A stretch of DNA of 64,000 bases from Posidonia oceanica (GCA_037176725.1 JAZBRS010000020.1:59610001-59674000), one strand, 5' to 3'. Counted from the first letter of the stretch, positions 36,101 through 47,859 are shown. Notes: generated from the sequence alone by a model not told the origin. Numbers and translations are program-made.

Positions 36101-36369
36101 ATGCAGGCGTTGTTTCATAGCTTGAGGGTGAGGTGAGTCATTATCAGAGGCACGCTTTCGAGACTACTGTCATTGCAGGACGGTCAGTTCCTCCTCCACC
36201 GATGCTTGAGCCGAGCCACCATTCAGGTAGCCATCGCTCTCGAGTTGCCTTTAGGGTTCCTTCTGGTGTTTCCATTCGTCAGTTGCCTTGGCCTCCAACA
36301 ACTCCTTCTTCGGTTCCTCCTTCAGTTCCTCTTTCAGCTCCCGAGGGCGAGGGGGAGAGTGCCCCATAG
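33113..36369 (+). pseudogene. PMD-A: MAIN-like plant mobile domain gene, antisense inside TE5
   Basis: Exons that I can join in phase are 33275-33865, 33939-34586, 34672-34845, 34926-35411, 35492-35593, 35666-35728, 35798-36019 and 36088-36369. Every one is a multiple of three with GT-AG borders. A first exon at 33113-33195 is tentative because its phase does not fit. Exon 2 is acidic and Ser-rich. Exons 3-5 hold the PMD core (VRSHWSQVLRCYR, GFGHFQSIPL, FVLSLEDMVWLTGLGVTG, GEYAWGAASLSFLY). Exons 6-8 form a coiled coil (LTEEVERLRAF, RVRELEQQVQA). Exon 9 is Pro/Ser-rich. The only defects are TAG codons at 33710, 34029, 34759, 35010 and 36118. MAIN/MAIL1 relatives act in meristem maintenance and silencing, but no function is claimed for this copy. 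Confidence 0.75.
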
Positions 36370-38799
36370 TTGCTGCTTTTCTTTCTTTTTTTTACTTGAC
36401 AGCACTTGTACTTCAGGGGTATGCCCCAGTGATTTTGTAGAAAAACTCAAATTTATAAATGATAAAGATTTTCTGCACACTTAGCAAACTTGTCAAATGT
36501 TTCTTTTTTTCCTTTACCTTTCTCTGAGTTGAAAATGAGCTAAAATAACCAATAATCAGGGGAGCACCTCCAAATAATGGCTTTTAATTCAATTTAACTT
36601 GAAACAAGCTTAATTATGTGTAATAATATGCAAATGACAGAGTTATGAAGAAAGATTTTACCTGCGAGCTTTAATTCTGATTTCCGCGGCCGTTGGTGCT
36701 TTAACAAGTTAATAACTGAATGTAAACTACAATAGGTGATTCTGGATAGCCCGGGGGTCCGAAAAATATGAAACCAGTGCCCACACGTGTATTTCAACTT
36801 GTAGAAGCCTTTGGATCTGGTAGAAATTGGTTTGGCATTTTATCCACGGATTTGGAGGGCCACGAGCGAAGTTCAGCAACTTAAGCTGTTGAAAAGCGTT
36901 GGACGCAACTATTTATGCGTCCAACGTAGGACGCTAGAATAGATTGCGTCCAATCAACTCTTATTTATTCTTTTCTTTCTTGCTGCATTGGACGCCAGAA
37001 TATGTTGCGTCCAACGTATGACGCATTGTTTTACAACATCCAACATATATCAGTAGTTTTCTGTAGAGAAACTTTGAAAAAGAACATATTAGACCATCTA
37101 GGGTGCCCCTTGCCCCTAGTCCAAGGAGAATAATAAACAAATATATACATATATTGTATGAAATAAACTTAGGCGAAGGATAATAAATCTGGCCTCAAAT
37201 TTGTTGTCTAAATAAAAATGGTATGCTTAACGAGGGGCTGTCTCTTCTTTAGATCCCAACGTCGCCTCGTAAGCGGATACCAAGTGACCGTCCTGAATAG
37301 GAGTAGTCGAAACGCGACACGGAGTCACTAATGCCTTAGATTTTTTATCATTGGCCAGATTTGTTATCAGTTTCATGAGGTGATGTTGGTCGGGTAGATT
37401 TTACCCTACTCTCTATTTTTAGATTTTTAATCTTTTGCTCATCATTTTTGGTTTTTTGGTTTTATCATTTTTTGATTTTATGGTTCTATAATTTTTTTTA
37501 GATCTTTGGTTTTATGATTTTTTTTGGATTTTGGTTTTATCATTTTGATTTTTGGCTTTATGATTTTTTGGATTTTTGGTTTTATCATTTTTTTGGATTT
37601 TTGGTTCTATGATTTTTTTGAATTTTTGGTTCTATGATTTTTTTTTTGGATCTTTGGTTTTATGATTTTTTTTTTGGATTTTTGGTTTTATCATTTCTTT
37701 TGGATTTTTTGTTTTATGATATTTTCTTTTGGATTTTTGGTTTTATTATTTTTTTATTGGATTTTCTGAGAGAAGAAGAATCTTCCAAGGAGTTGGGAAA
37801 TAGGAAACCTCATGGTTGGGAAAACCTTGATAGTTAGGTCCCTTGTGCAATCTTGGAGTCAAAAGATACTACAGGCTTGCTTTGTCACCCAATTGCTCCT
37901 AGACCTAGGTTCCTGCCCCTTGCCTCTCAGTGTGTAGTGCAGGGTGTGGGGAAAGAGGTAGTGACCTGTCCTGAGGCTTCGGCTAGAGATTTAGAATTCT
38001 ACCCCTCCCAGCCCAAGGTCAAATCCTATTGCGCTTTTCAATCCATGATTTTTTAGTTTTGACACATGGACAGCTTCTTTGCTGCCATCTTTTCCCTTCT
38101 CTTTTGTTTGATGGACAACTTCTTTGCTACCCTCTTTTCTTTTCTCTGATCTTTTGGTAGGCATTTAGTAGTCTCACCCCCATTTTGAGTGTTCGGTCAA
38201 TAGATATTTATTTGATGGACCGACACACTCCTTTCTTTTTATTTCAGTACACACCCCTCTTTTGCGCTTCTAAGCATGGCTTTGGACATCTACCAAAAGG
38301 CATGTCTGACTTGTAGGAAGTGTGTGGACTCGTTTATTCAAGGTCTGGAAAGGTAACTCATAAAGGTCTGCCTCTGTCTTAGTGTTTGGATCAGTGATAC
38401 TTCCTCCCCACAAAGTGTTTGTGAGATGAGGTTAGAAGCAGGATTCCTAGGCTTTGGGAACAGTGAGTTCATAGGCACGGGTATTCTATTAGCTTGGCGT
38501 GCGGTTCAAGGGTAGCATTTATTACAGTGCATTCCAGGAATGTTTGGGCCTAGTGCCATCCTTTTGGCCAACAATAGGCGTTGCCTAGATATGCTTCAAC
38601 TACCAAGTATGGTCCGTCCCATTTAGTTCTCAACTTCCCATGCTTGGGTGGTGAATCTTCTTCTCATTTGTTTATATTTTTATTTTATGGAAGGAAAATA
38701 TATTTTATTTAGGTATAATCTAGCATAAACAAATACGAAAACAAGGAAAAGTCTATTTACAACACTTTGGGGAAATGCCCCTAGTGTAGCCTCCATCAG
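36370..38799. other. TE5 spacer between PMD-A and gag; T-rich repeat
   Basis: Two GGACGC clusters lie at 36898-36954 and 36987-37044. The tract 37400-37760 is a degenerate repeat of GGATTTTTGGTTTTATGATT with poly-T runs. The remainder (37800-38640) has no recognisable gene. A pol region would be expected here in a complete element, but none is visible. Confidence 0.6.
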
Positions 38800-40352
38800 T
38801 AGAGGCTCTTGAGAAGCAGGCTTCAGTCTTAATAATGCCTCCAAATCCTCTCTATCAATACAACCCAATTGAAGACGTCTGCGTCCACCAGGTCATAGAC
38901 GATGTCCTTAAAGACCCAGCAGTCTTCTAAATTGTGCCCACGTCTCCTGTGCTACTGGCAATATTTACTTCTGTCGTAGTTCGCCCCTTCAGGTCTTTGA
39001 GGCGAGAGGTCGATTGCTTGGGCTTCTATCATTTCTGCAAACATATCCATTAGCGTGACCGGAATAGGAGGATAGCTTGTGCACTTTGGTCTCTTGGACT
39101 GCTGTTGTGGAGCTGTATAATGGTAGTTGCCCCTAGCGTTGCCATCTTTTCCAGAGTGATTGCCATTTTGCTGGTAATCTTGAAGAGGAGAATCTCGTTG
39201 CTTTGCAACTTGATGGATGGACTCAGTATTGCCTTCTATCTTCTGAAATTCATGCATATTTTCCTTCACCGAAGCGGCTACCTCATAGAGTGCAGTCACA
39301 GAAGGGCAATAGGCATTTGTCAACCCTCTTTTCATTGGACCAGTAGCGTTCACAATCAATGTCTGGATAACTTGTCTTTTTGGGATGTCCATGCCTGATT
39401 TGGCAGCCATCTCCTGCCATCTATTTGCAATAGTGACCCATTCTTCACCCGACTTCATGGTCTCCCTGCTCAAGTTATAAAAGGTTGGCTTCGACACGAT
39501 CTTGTGTTGATACTTAGTCAAGAAGCACTCCTTGATCTTGTCGAAGCTGCTGAGGTCGTCTCCGGAGAGGGTAAGGAACCAGTCTATGGGTTCGCCTTCC
39601 AATGAATAGAAGAAAAGGTGGATGATGAACCCCAAGTCATGGAAGTGCAGAGCTGATTCCATTTGAAACCGGACGATGTGGGTTTGTGGGTTGGTGGTCC
39701 CATCAAACTTAGGCATCTTTGGATACTTGAAAGCAGGAGGAAGCCGAAATGGTGGGAATTTGCTCATGTCAAAAGTTGGGGGCGCTTGTGTCTGAACCCC
39801 TAAGGAATTGAAAACCTTCCTTATTTCTGCTAAATTGCTGAGCCTGCCATGAATTTGAGAATTTGATATTTGATAGGCATGTGGCTGTCGATTGTCACCT
39901 TGTATATTCATACCCGACTAAAGAGGAATCCGGTAACTCTGCTCTGGTTGGTTGGAGAATAATGGATCGGCTCTTTTGCCATGTGGCTGCTCAACGAACA
40001 AAGGATTGGCCCTTTCTCAGAATCCTCTTGGTGAGTCATTTCCCTGCCCCTGGTGTTGGGTATCCAATGGTGTATTTCTATGCTGTCTCTGGTACAAATT
40101 CTCAAGGATGTGGCTCGCAACAGACCTTCGTAGTCTTTTACCAGGGAGGTGTTGACCTTGATGGAGATCCTCATCTCTTTGATTTGACGAACTGGGATGA
40201 TTGTTGTCATTGTAAAGGAAGTGACACAATACTTGATATTGGGCCGAGTCGGGATCCAGTTCCTCTCCAGTGGTTGGATCGAATAACCTCATGATGGGTT
40301 CCTCCTCGGGCATGCTATCTGTATCTGAGTAGTTGCTTTCCAATTCAGACAT
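38800..40352 (-). pseudogene. gag: Gag pseudogene of TE5
   Basis: One frame runs from ATG 40352 (MSELESNYSDTDSMPEEE, acidic) through a TGA at 40017-40019 and a TAG at 39918-39920. It then continues as a long open stretch of 319 codons (39911-38952). That stretch contains the Ty3/gypsy gag core: PPAFKYPKMPKFDGTTNP, HIVRFQMESALHFHD, FYSLEGEPIDWF, FLTKYQHKIVSKPT and EEWVTIANRWQEMA. A further TAG at 38952-38954 falls inside the CX2HX4HX4C knuckle (...CQ, stop, HRRRGHNLEDC). A frame change near 38870 precedes the end. It is clearly a different gag subfamily from TE1-TE4. Confidence 0.8.
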
Positions 40353-42433
40353 TTGGCTCAGCTTTTTCCTTGTTTCTGCTTAAGTTCAGTTACAGCAAGT
40401 GTAGGATGCAAATAAGAGCAGCGTCCAATGTATGATGCTAGAGAAGATAGCATCCACCACCCCTGTCTTCTGTTGGTTGGTTTAACCAATGCAATCAGTG
40501 CTTGACTATGTAGAAATGACTACCACAACTCCCTGGAACACATGCCTTGTATTTTCAGATTTAATCTTGGCAAATGGCAAGCAACTAATACATTGATTGG
40601 CTATGAAGTAAAATGGCAGTGGAGGACGCTAATACAGATAGCGTCCAACGTTGGATGTTTTTCTTTGTTGCTTCCAACACTTCTAGCTGTCAGCTAAATT
40701 GATCTTGGTGCCACCAATTGCTCCTTTGAGAGAAATTTCTTGATGAACAAAATCCCTGTGTTCTTGAGGATCACAGGACCATACAAGGACTCCCCCTTTT
40801 TTTTTCTCTTTTTTTTTCTTTTTTTTTTCATTTTGCTTCTTTTTTCTTTTCTGATTTTTCTCTTTTTTTGTTGATCTTTTTTTTCTGAATTTTCTCTCTC
40901 GTTTGTTTACTAGTAAAGGGAAAATATTACAATGCTTACAATTTGGTAGACAAAAGAAAGAAAAAAAACAAGACTTACAAAAGTTCTTTATAGCCTAATA
41001 CAAGCCTTGAAGAAAAGAAAAAGACTCAAAAATAAAGTTCAAATGACTTGTTTACAACCCCTATTCAAACATTCATCCTGCAGCATTCAATAATTCCACA
41101 AAATAACCAAGCAATGAAAGGAATAAACAGACAATGGGTTGGACGCACTAACGGCTGCGTCCAACGTAGGACATAGATAGTTGTAGCATCCAACACCCTG
41201 TAACAGAGAGCTGTATAGAAACACTTTCAAACAGCGATTAAAAGTTTTGATTTTTGGATTTCACTTTGTTATTAGTGTTTTGAACCTACGTGACTCTCAG
41301 GGTTCCTTAAGGCTTGGTTATGGCTTGCCTTCGTGGGCTATCTATGGATCCTCACAAATAGGACAAAATATTTCTCTTCTTTGGTATTGCCCCTATCTCA
41401 ACTCTTGAGAATCTTTGGGGAGCCTGAGTACACTTAGATCCCTACCCCGTAGAGGTAGAGCCTAGCATACTCAAGATTGGTCGGATCCCTCACGTATCAA
41501 TCACAATAACAATCAAGATAAACAAACCACCAAAGTGAGGGGGGAAGGAATATAAATCTGAACTTGGGTTTCAAATTAACTTTCACAAAGGATCAAAGGA
41601 AGATGTAGTGACCCTTGTGAAAGCTAATGACAACGCAAACACCTTCCTTAAGCCTTTGCAATAGGGGTGCTTAGGGTATAAGTGGTTATTTACGTAATCC
41701 AAGAAAAGACAAAATCAAATTAGTTCACAATCAAGGGCCATACAAGTCACACAAAAAAACTCGATTTTTATTTGGATTTTTGAAAAGCACTCAAGGATTA
41801 AGGCTCCAGTCCCTACGGCAGAGTCGATCACCTCACACCTCGTTCCTTGGGTCAGTTATAAAAAGAAAACAAAGAAAGATTTCAAAAACAGAAAGGATCC
41901 TATCCAGATGTGTAAGACGCAACTAACTATAGCATTTTATGTAAGATGCAATGTATATTAGCGTCCAACACACTGACAGGAAAACCTCTTTATTTTCTTC
42001 AGAAAGCTAAAACAAGATTTTTTTTACTCAAACACCCCTTTATTCTTGAGAATCAGAACAAAAGAAAGGGGTGGTTGCATGCATTTTTCAACATATAAAA
42101 GCCTAACAAAAGAAATCACAGAAGAAATTGCAAGAAAAACAGAAAACTGTCCATATGCATAAGACGCTGGAATAGGCTACGTCCTATGTAGGACGCTACC
42201 CTGCACAGCTTTCAATGTTCTGACAGACCAGATTTATTCAAATAAAAGATGGAAGCATGCTTTTAACTGCATAAATAAAGAACAAATACTGAGAGGGTCG
42301 TGGTGCCTCAAAACACTATGAGGAATTTCGCCACGACCCCGAAAGAAAATCCGCAAAATTAAATAGAAAGATTGCAAAGGAAAAGAAAGAAGAAGGAGAG
42401 AACACTCACCTAGCACGGGGGCACTTTTAGCCG
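40353..42433 (-). other. TE5 leader and 5' untranslated region
   Basis: It holds five GGACGC-type clusters (40402-40458, 40621-40678, 41138-41194, 41912-41969, 42159-42199), increasingly degenerate. A poly-T/C tract lies at 40795-40910. I see no supported gene. Confidence 0.6.
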
Positions 42434-42450
42434 TCCCACCGTGATCGCCA
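42431..42450 (-). other. Putative primer binding site of TE5
   Basis: The minus strand reads TGGCGATCACGGTGGGACGG, five bases inside the LTR end. It starts with TGG as a PBS should, but unlike the other elements it does not match tRNA-Arg. I could not assign a tRNA from memory. Confidence 0.5.
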
Positions 42451-42455
42451 ATCTA

Positions 42456-43653
42456 TGGATATGGGGTTTTTGGTGAGCGAGAAGCTTGTTGTGTCTATTT
42501 GTGCTTCCTCAATGCCCCTTTTTTGTCTCGAACTCCGTCACTCCACAGGTGATGGAATCGGTGTGATCACCACTCTAGGTTCGCTTTCGCCGGCCCTTGA
42601 GACGCCTTGGGAGATGTGTGATGGTTGTGGGTTCAGCTACCTTGGGACAACGCCTGCGTTACCCAAGGGTGCCCATGTTTGGTAAGTTTTTTCTTCTTCT
42701 TCTTTTCCTTGCAAAACAGATTTAAAGATGCGGATTAGAAATTGTGTAGTAAGTGATCTAAGGTAAATAAAAATGACATAAAAATAAGCAAAGAGAAACA
42801 CTTACCCGAGGGGTTTTATCCCCTCGGTTGCAACTATGAATGAGTGCCTAGCTACAAAATGCAAGAAATGAAATAAATATGCTTGGCTATACTACGAAAT
42901 TAAACATATGATATGAAAAAGAGAAAACTAAAGAGAGCCCCCTTTTTATCTATGCACGGAATGCAAGATGTGTCGACATGATGTTACTGACGACAGAGGG
43001 AGACTCAAGTTCTTTCAAAACTCTATCCATTTTCTCAAAATTCTCTCTTGGTAGACCCTCACTTAAATTCTATTCAAAATTGTGGCCACCTTACTCAAAT
43101 TTTCCATCCCTTGACCCTGTGGGGGTACCCCTTATTTCATAGAAGCAGGGGAGGAACAAATAAGGACACAAAGGCTAAGTCAGCAAACTTTCCTGTTTCA
43201 GAGGTGTTGGACGCTAGACGTTATAACGTCCAATGTTGGACGTTGGCATAACAAGCGTCCAACGACCCTCCGAGGCAAAGATGCCTGGATCAAAGAATAT
43301 TCCTCAATAAATGGTTGATTAATGACCATTAAGGCCAATTAAACCCTTGACTGGTCAAAGGACCTGTAGTGGAGGCAAAGCACGAATTTTGACTTTAGCC
43401 AAATAAGGCAAGTTTGGGGAAACAGAAAACCAGGTTATTGGACGTTGCTGATAATAGCGTCCAACGTTGGACGCTAGGGTATCCAGCGTCCAACACACTC
43501 AAATGCAAACTTACTAATTTTGGCCTCTCAATCAAGGGGACAAGTGTCAATTAGTTAGATGAGAGTACTTGAGCTGGGCAAAGAGCTTCTAAAGGCGACC
43601 TAATGCAACTGACTACGCTACTATGAAGGGAGTGCCAAAATGGCGTATCTACA
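42456..43653 (-). repeat. 5' LTR of TE5 (1198 bp)
   Basis: It runs from TGTAGATACGCC at 43653 to ...CCATATCCA at 42456 on the minus strand and is almost identical to 29465-30644. It has GGACGC clusters at 43205-43263 and 43437-43494. Confidence 0.85.
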
Positions 43654-43712
43654 GCCAGCAGATATGATAGCTTTGCAGGATTACAAATTGAAACAGAGCA
43701 GAAAAGACTTAC

Positions 43713-45121
43713 ATTCTTCAAACGCTGCAAGTCCAACAGGTATCTATATGCCTCATAGCTAAACATGCCCGAGGCGAGCCTGTGATCCGGCTCACACCAC
43801 TACTGTGGAAGGGGGAGCATCTCAAGATGCAGCTGGCAAAAATAGTGGCCCCAGACTGTGTGCTCTATCGCCCAGTACTGTCAAGAAGAACAGAGGAAGT
43901 TAGCATAGTTCTCAAATGGCAGTCTTTGCACTTGATGAATGGAATTAAAGGCTTACCATGAGTAGGGGATATAAACCAATGTACGAGCGTCGTTCCTATT
44001 GAACAACGCCATCCAAACCACAGAGCAGCCAGGCATAGCTAGCTCCGCCCCAATCGTACATGTCCAGGCGATCAAGGTCTACCAAGTAGATCAGCCAGTC
44101 AGCATGTACACAATACCTTGAAGCATCACAGAAGATCAGGTAGATCTGCTCCAGCAGGAAGTGCCACAGTACGAAATGCAATTGCACAGAACCAATAGCT
44201 GGCTAGGGCCACACCTCCGTCCAACTGTGGAGCAAGAACAACTGAAAACTGCACTTCGAGCGGTTGTTCTTGGGCGGCACTCTCCCGAGCAGGCCGGGCA
44301 CCATCGCAAAACCCTACGTCGTCTTGCCCACTGTGGGCTCCTCCATGAAGCGTAGGTCCGTTAGTAGTGCCCAGTGCTCTGGCAGCACCGTCATCTCCCC
44401 GTACGGGAAGTGGAACATATGTGTCTCGTGCCGCCATCGCTCCGTAAGGGCCCGAAAGAAGAGGTAGTGCCCGTGGATGGTGGGAATCTGCAAGAAGCTA
44501 CCAAAGGGAGTATAATGCAGCAGGAACTCGCGCAAATGCAGCAGCAGGAGCTGGAAGTGCTCCAGCATTGGCGCCAATGGCACCTCATCGTTCGGTTGGC
44601 ATCCTCGACCTGCAGAAGAAGTATCAAAGTCAGCTACTCAATAATCAAACAAAAGAACAACTAAATGAGGAAGCACACTTACCAAGAAGTCGTCCCTCTC
44701 ACAAATGTGATCAGGATCTAGCAGGCGACCCCTGAAATTTCCCCTTTCTTGCAATTACAGCTCAAGTCAGAAATCAGAAGCAGTTAAACAAGCAACAGAA
44801 TGGAACAAGCAGAGACAGATTCAAGGCGTACCTCCTCGAGTATAATCGGTGGGACTGGGTCAGAAGGCTCCTCTGATAGAGTCAAAGTCGAGTAACTCGA
44901 GGTAGAAGCCAAAGAAGTGGAGGCACCTTGGCTCAAGGCTCGAGAACCGATCGCACCTCGACTCAAGGCCTAAGATCCAGAAGTGCCCTGACTCAGAGCC
45001 CGAGAACCAGAGGTACCCTAGGTCGGAGTCCGAGAGCTAGAGGCTCCCTGGCTCAGAGCTCGAGAACTAGAAGCACGGACCCGTGATACCCGGGAATCCT
45101 CAGCAGCAGAGTCGTGGCCAG
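43713..45121 (-). pseudogene. PMD-B, 5' exons and plant mobile domain core
   Basis: Exon 43877-43713 (55 codons) and exon 44609-43957 have good GT-AG borders. The larger encodes the PMD core: LAPMLEHFQLLL, ALTERWRHETHMFHFPYGEM, LLEQIYLIFCDASRY and LDMYDWGGASYAWLL. A short exon lies at about 44750-44683. An upstream exon at 45121-44832 is made of a degenerate repeat of about 10 residues (SRALSQGTSG type). All premature stops that I read are TAG: two in the repeat exon, then 44314, 44203, 43996 and 43800. The intron after 43713 receives TE5, and the gene resumes at 29426. It could be an extra antisense gene of the plus element whose LTR starts at 49373, but this is an inference. Confidence 0.7.
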
Positions 45122-47759
45122 ACTACAGAACAGAGCCATTAATACTGAGTATTTCACAGATAAATCTCAAGTAAATACGAGCACAATCGAATAGGCACAG
45201 AAACAGTAGCGGTATTGCAAAAAGGCATGTGGAAATTACAGGATCATCCCTAGAAGCAGGTAAATTACAGAAAATTCACAAAATTCACACAGTCATGGCA
45301 TAAATTGCTAAAATTGTAGAATTCGCATGAATCATGGCATAATTTGCAAAAAAAAAACATTGCCAAAATTGTAGGATCATCCCCAGAAGCGGGTAAATTG
45401 CAGAAAATTCGCAAAATTCACACAATCATGGCATAAATTGCTAAAATTACAGAAATCATAGAATCATGGCATAAATGTAGAGAACTACAAAGTTAGCAAA
45501 TTCATGGCATAAATTGCAGAAAATTGCAAGGAAAATTGAGAATCATTGCATACATTGCCAACATTGCAGGAGCCATTGCAAAAATTGCAGTATTTTTATT
45601 ACAAACTATAGAACATCATAAACACAAGATTATTGTGGAAATTGTAGAATTATTGTAAAATTCTAGAAGCATGCCAAAAGTACACAATTATTATGATAGT
45701 TGCATGAGTATTACAAGAAATCCAAAATCAGAATAGAGTGCCAAATGAACCTAATCAGTCCCGAGTTGTTCGAATAGGCTCAAGCAAGCAATACATCATC
45801 CTTATTGCTAAATCATGCAACAAGCACAGAGTCTCATGCAAAATCACTCATTACTGTGCATAATCAAGCATATCGACAGGGGATTAAGGCAAATGTACAG
45901 AGTATGGGCATGGCAAGCAAAATGAGAGGGAAGAAGCACTATAGACATTGCGCATAATCTCGCAAAATCAAAGGAAAGGGGGAAGAAACGACGCTATGGC
46001 GGGAGCAACTACCGGCCATCACTCCACTGTCCTCAACTGTCGGCACTCCCTGTGACGAGCCCGCGACTCCCTACATACGGACTCTGAGTCTAGGCCACCC
46101 CCGAGTCATGCCTTGCCGACCGAACCACCATCGGCCAAGCCCGAGGCCTGCCGAGTCGGGTCCATGTCGCCTAAGACCGGCCTCCACTGCTGTCGACACC
46201 TGAATCACCCCAGAGCACAAAAAAAGGGGAGGAGAAGAATCCAGAAGCATGCTAGACAGAGAGAGAAGAAGGAAGAGAATGGCATATGTCAGCGGAGATT
46301 GCCGGAGAGTTGCCACCAACCGCAGCACCACGTTGAGCATCACTCCCGCTCCACGCGACGCCGGTCCCCGCCACAAAACCGCCTGCCCTCGAGCCACTCC
46401 CAGCCGCCGCAGAGCCACCTACCCTCGCGTCGCTTCCACGCCATGAGTCGCTGTCTTTCTCGCCGCATTAGCCGAGCCTCGCCGCACGTCATCACGCCGT
46501 GAGCTGCTCTCAACAGCCGAACAGAGCCTTCCCTCGTGCCGCACCCCTTCGCATCACCACTCCGAGTCGTGGAGCCTTACCTTGTGCCCTCCTGTGTCGC
46601 CGTCACCCGTCATCTTGCTGTCTCCTATGTCACTGGAATCATAGAAGTTGAGGAAGAGATGGGGAGGAAGTTGAAGGGACAGTTCGCAGGTGAGAAACAG
46701 GAAGAGAAGTGGAAGCTTGTGTTCGGCCAAGTCACATAAAAATGCAAGCATGTTGATGCATTTTTTTGATTTCCATTGAATGTAATAAAGTTTGCAAAGA
46801 AAAGGAAAAAAATCAAAGGAGGGATGGAAGATGCAAAGGCAGTTAAGCTGTTGTAATTGGTGGGACCCACAAGTTTTTAAATCCTCTAACAAGTTGGGAC
46901 AACATTTCCCACATGCATAGTGCCATGCACAGGGTTGAAAATGCAAATTACCTAGTGAAAATGTAGTGTGGTCCCTAAACTTATGCAATATTGCACATAG
47001 GTCCTTGACACAGAAAATTGCAAGTCAGATCCCTGAGGTTGTGAGTATGATCGGGAAACTCCAGAATCAGCAAAATTGCTCAGAAACCCCTGAAGTTATG
47101 CAAACTGCAGACAGGCCCTCAATTTCTGCAAAATGCCAAAACATGCTCCTAACAGTTAGCAGTGGCTCTGGTCATGTTCAGCATCAGTGCATCAACTGCA
47201 AACGCTCCCAAAATGAGTAGCAGAACAACGGAACTAGCAGAATGGCAACATATTCCCTCAAGTTCCAGAAACTACAATTAAGGCCCTAACTTTTGCAGAA
47301 GAATCAGAACTGCCCCAATCTCTGGCGGATTTTCATACAACGCCCCTCAGAATCATTAGGATGGCACCACCATACCATGTAAGGTTGTAAAATCAAAGAA
47401 CAACAGGCAGAAATCACTGTATGGGGAAAATTGCAGAGAAGCCCTTATAGTTTCTCAGAATTTCAGAGTCCATTCAGATTGATACCGGACTTACTCAGAG
47501 CAGCTCTAGACAGAGGACACAACCATAGCATTCAGCAATTATCCTTAGGACCGGTAGAATCGCCGTGTGCCCTAGACGGGAGATTTGCGCTTAAGCCCCT
47601 ATCTTTCCACAAAACTGTAGAATGTACCTTGCAGCACTCTATGCAGCCACAGGCATCGCCATGAAGTTCTCTCAGCCTAATACATCTTTTAAAGCACCAC
47701 ACATTCAGTCAAAAGTATAGAGATCCCTTAATTGGGTAAATTGCAACAGCACCCCCACA
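45122..47759. other. AT-rich and quasi-repetitive DNA without a supported gene
   Basis: 45240-45560 contains a direct repeat of about 125 bp around GCATAAATTGCTAAAATT. 46000-46500 is GC-rich and resembles the GC-rich parts of the LTRs here. Open frames there lack a domain. 46960-47760 repeats short phrases such as AATTGCA followed by AGGCCCCT, like those at 57720-58740 in the TE4 LTR. No LTR ends were recognised. Confidence 0.5.
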
Positions 47760-47859
47760 GTTTGGTATAATTGCATATATGCCCTTATCAGGGCAGAAGT
47801 CGTAGCCGTCCCACGAGGCATTGCAGTTGCAGGTCGCCAGCCCAACGCTTTCTGCCTGG

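Larger units (their letters stand above)
29465..43653 (-). mobile_element. TE5: 14.2 kb LTR element carrying gag and an antisense PMD gene
   Basis: Direct LTRs (29465-30644 and 42456-43653) are nearly identical apart from an 18-bp indel, so this is among the youngest insertions. On the minus strand the order is LTR, PBS region, gag (40352-38800), a T-rich spacer, the PMD-A gene in antisense (plus strand, 33113-36369), three tandem arrays, PPT, LTR. No pol motif was found. It sits in an intron of PMD-B. The five bases at each flank (TAGTG and GCCAG) do not match, so a normal target duplication is missing. Antisense extra genes, including PMD genes, have been reported in Ty3/gypsy Tat-type elements. 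Confidence 0.85.

Noticed and set aside
46113..46502. 129-codon Arg/Ser/Pro-rich plus-strand frame
   Set aside because: It is GC-rich, LTR-like sequence with no domain, splice context or homologue in the window.
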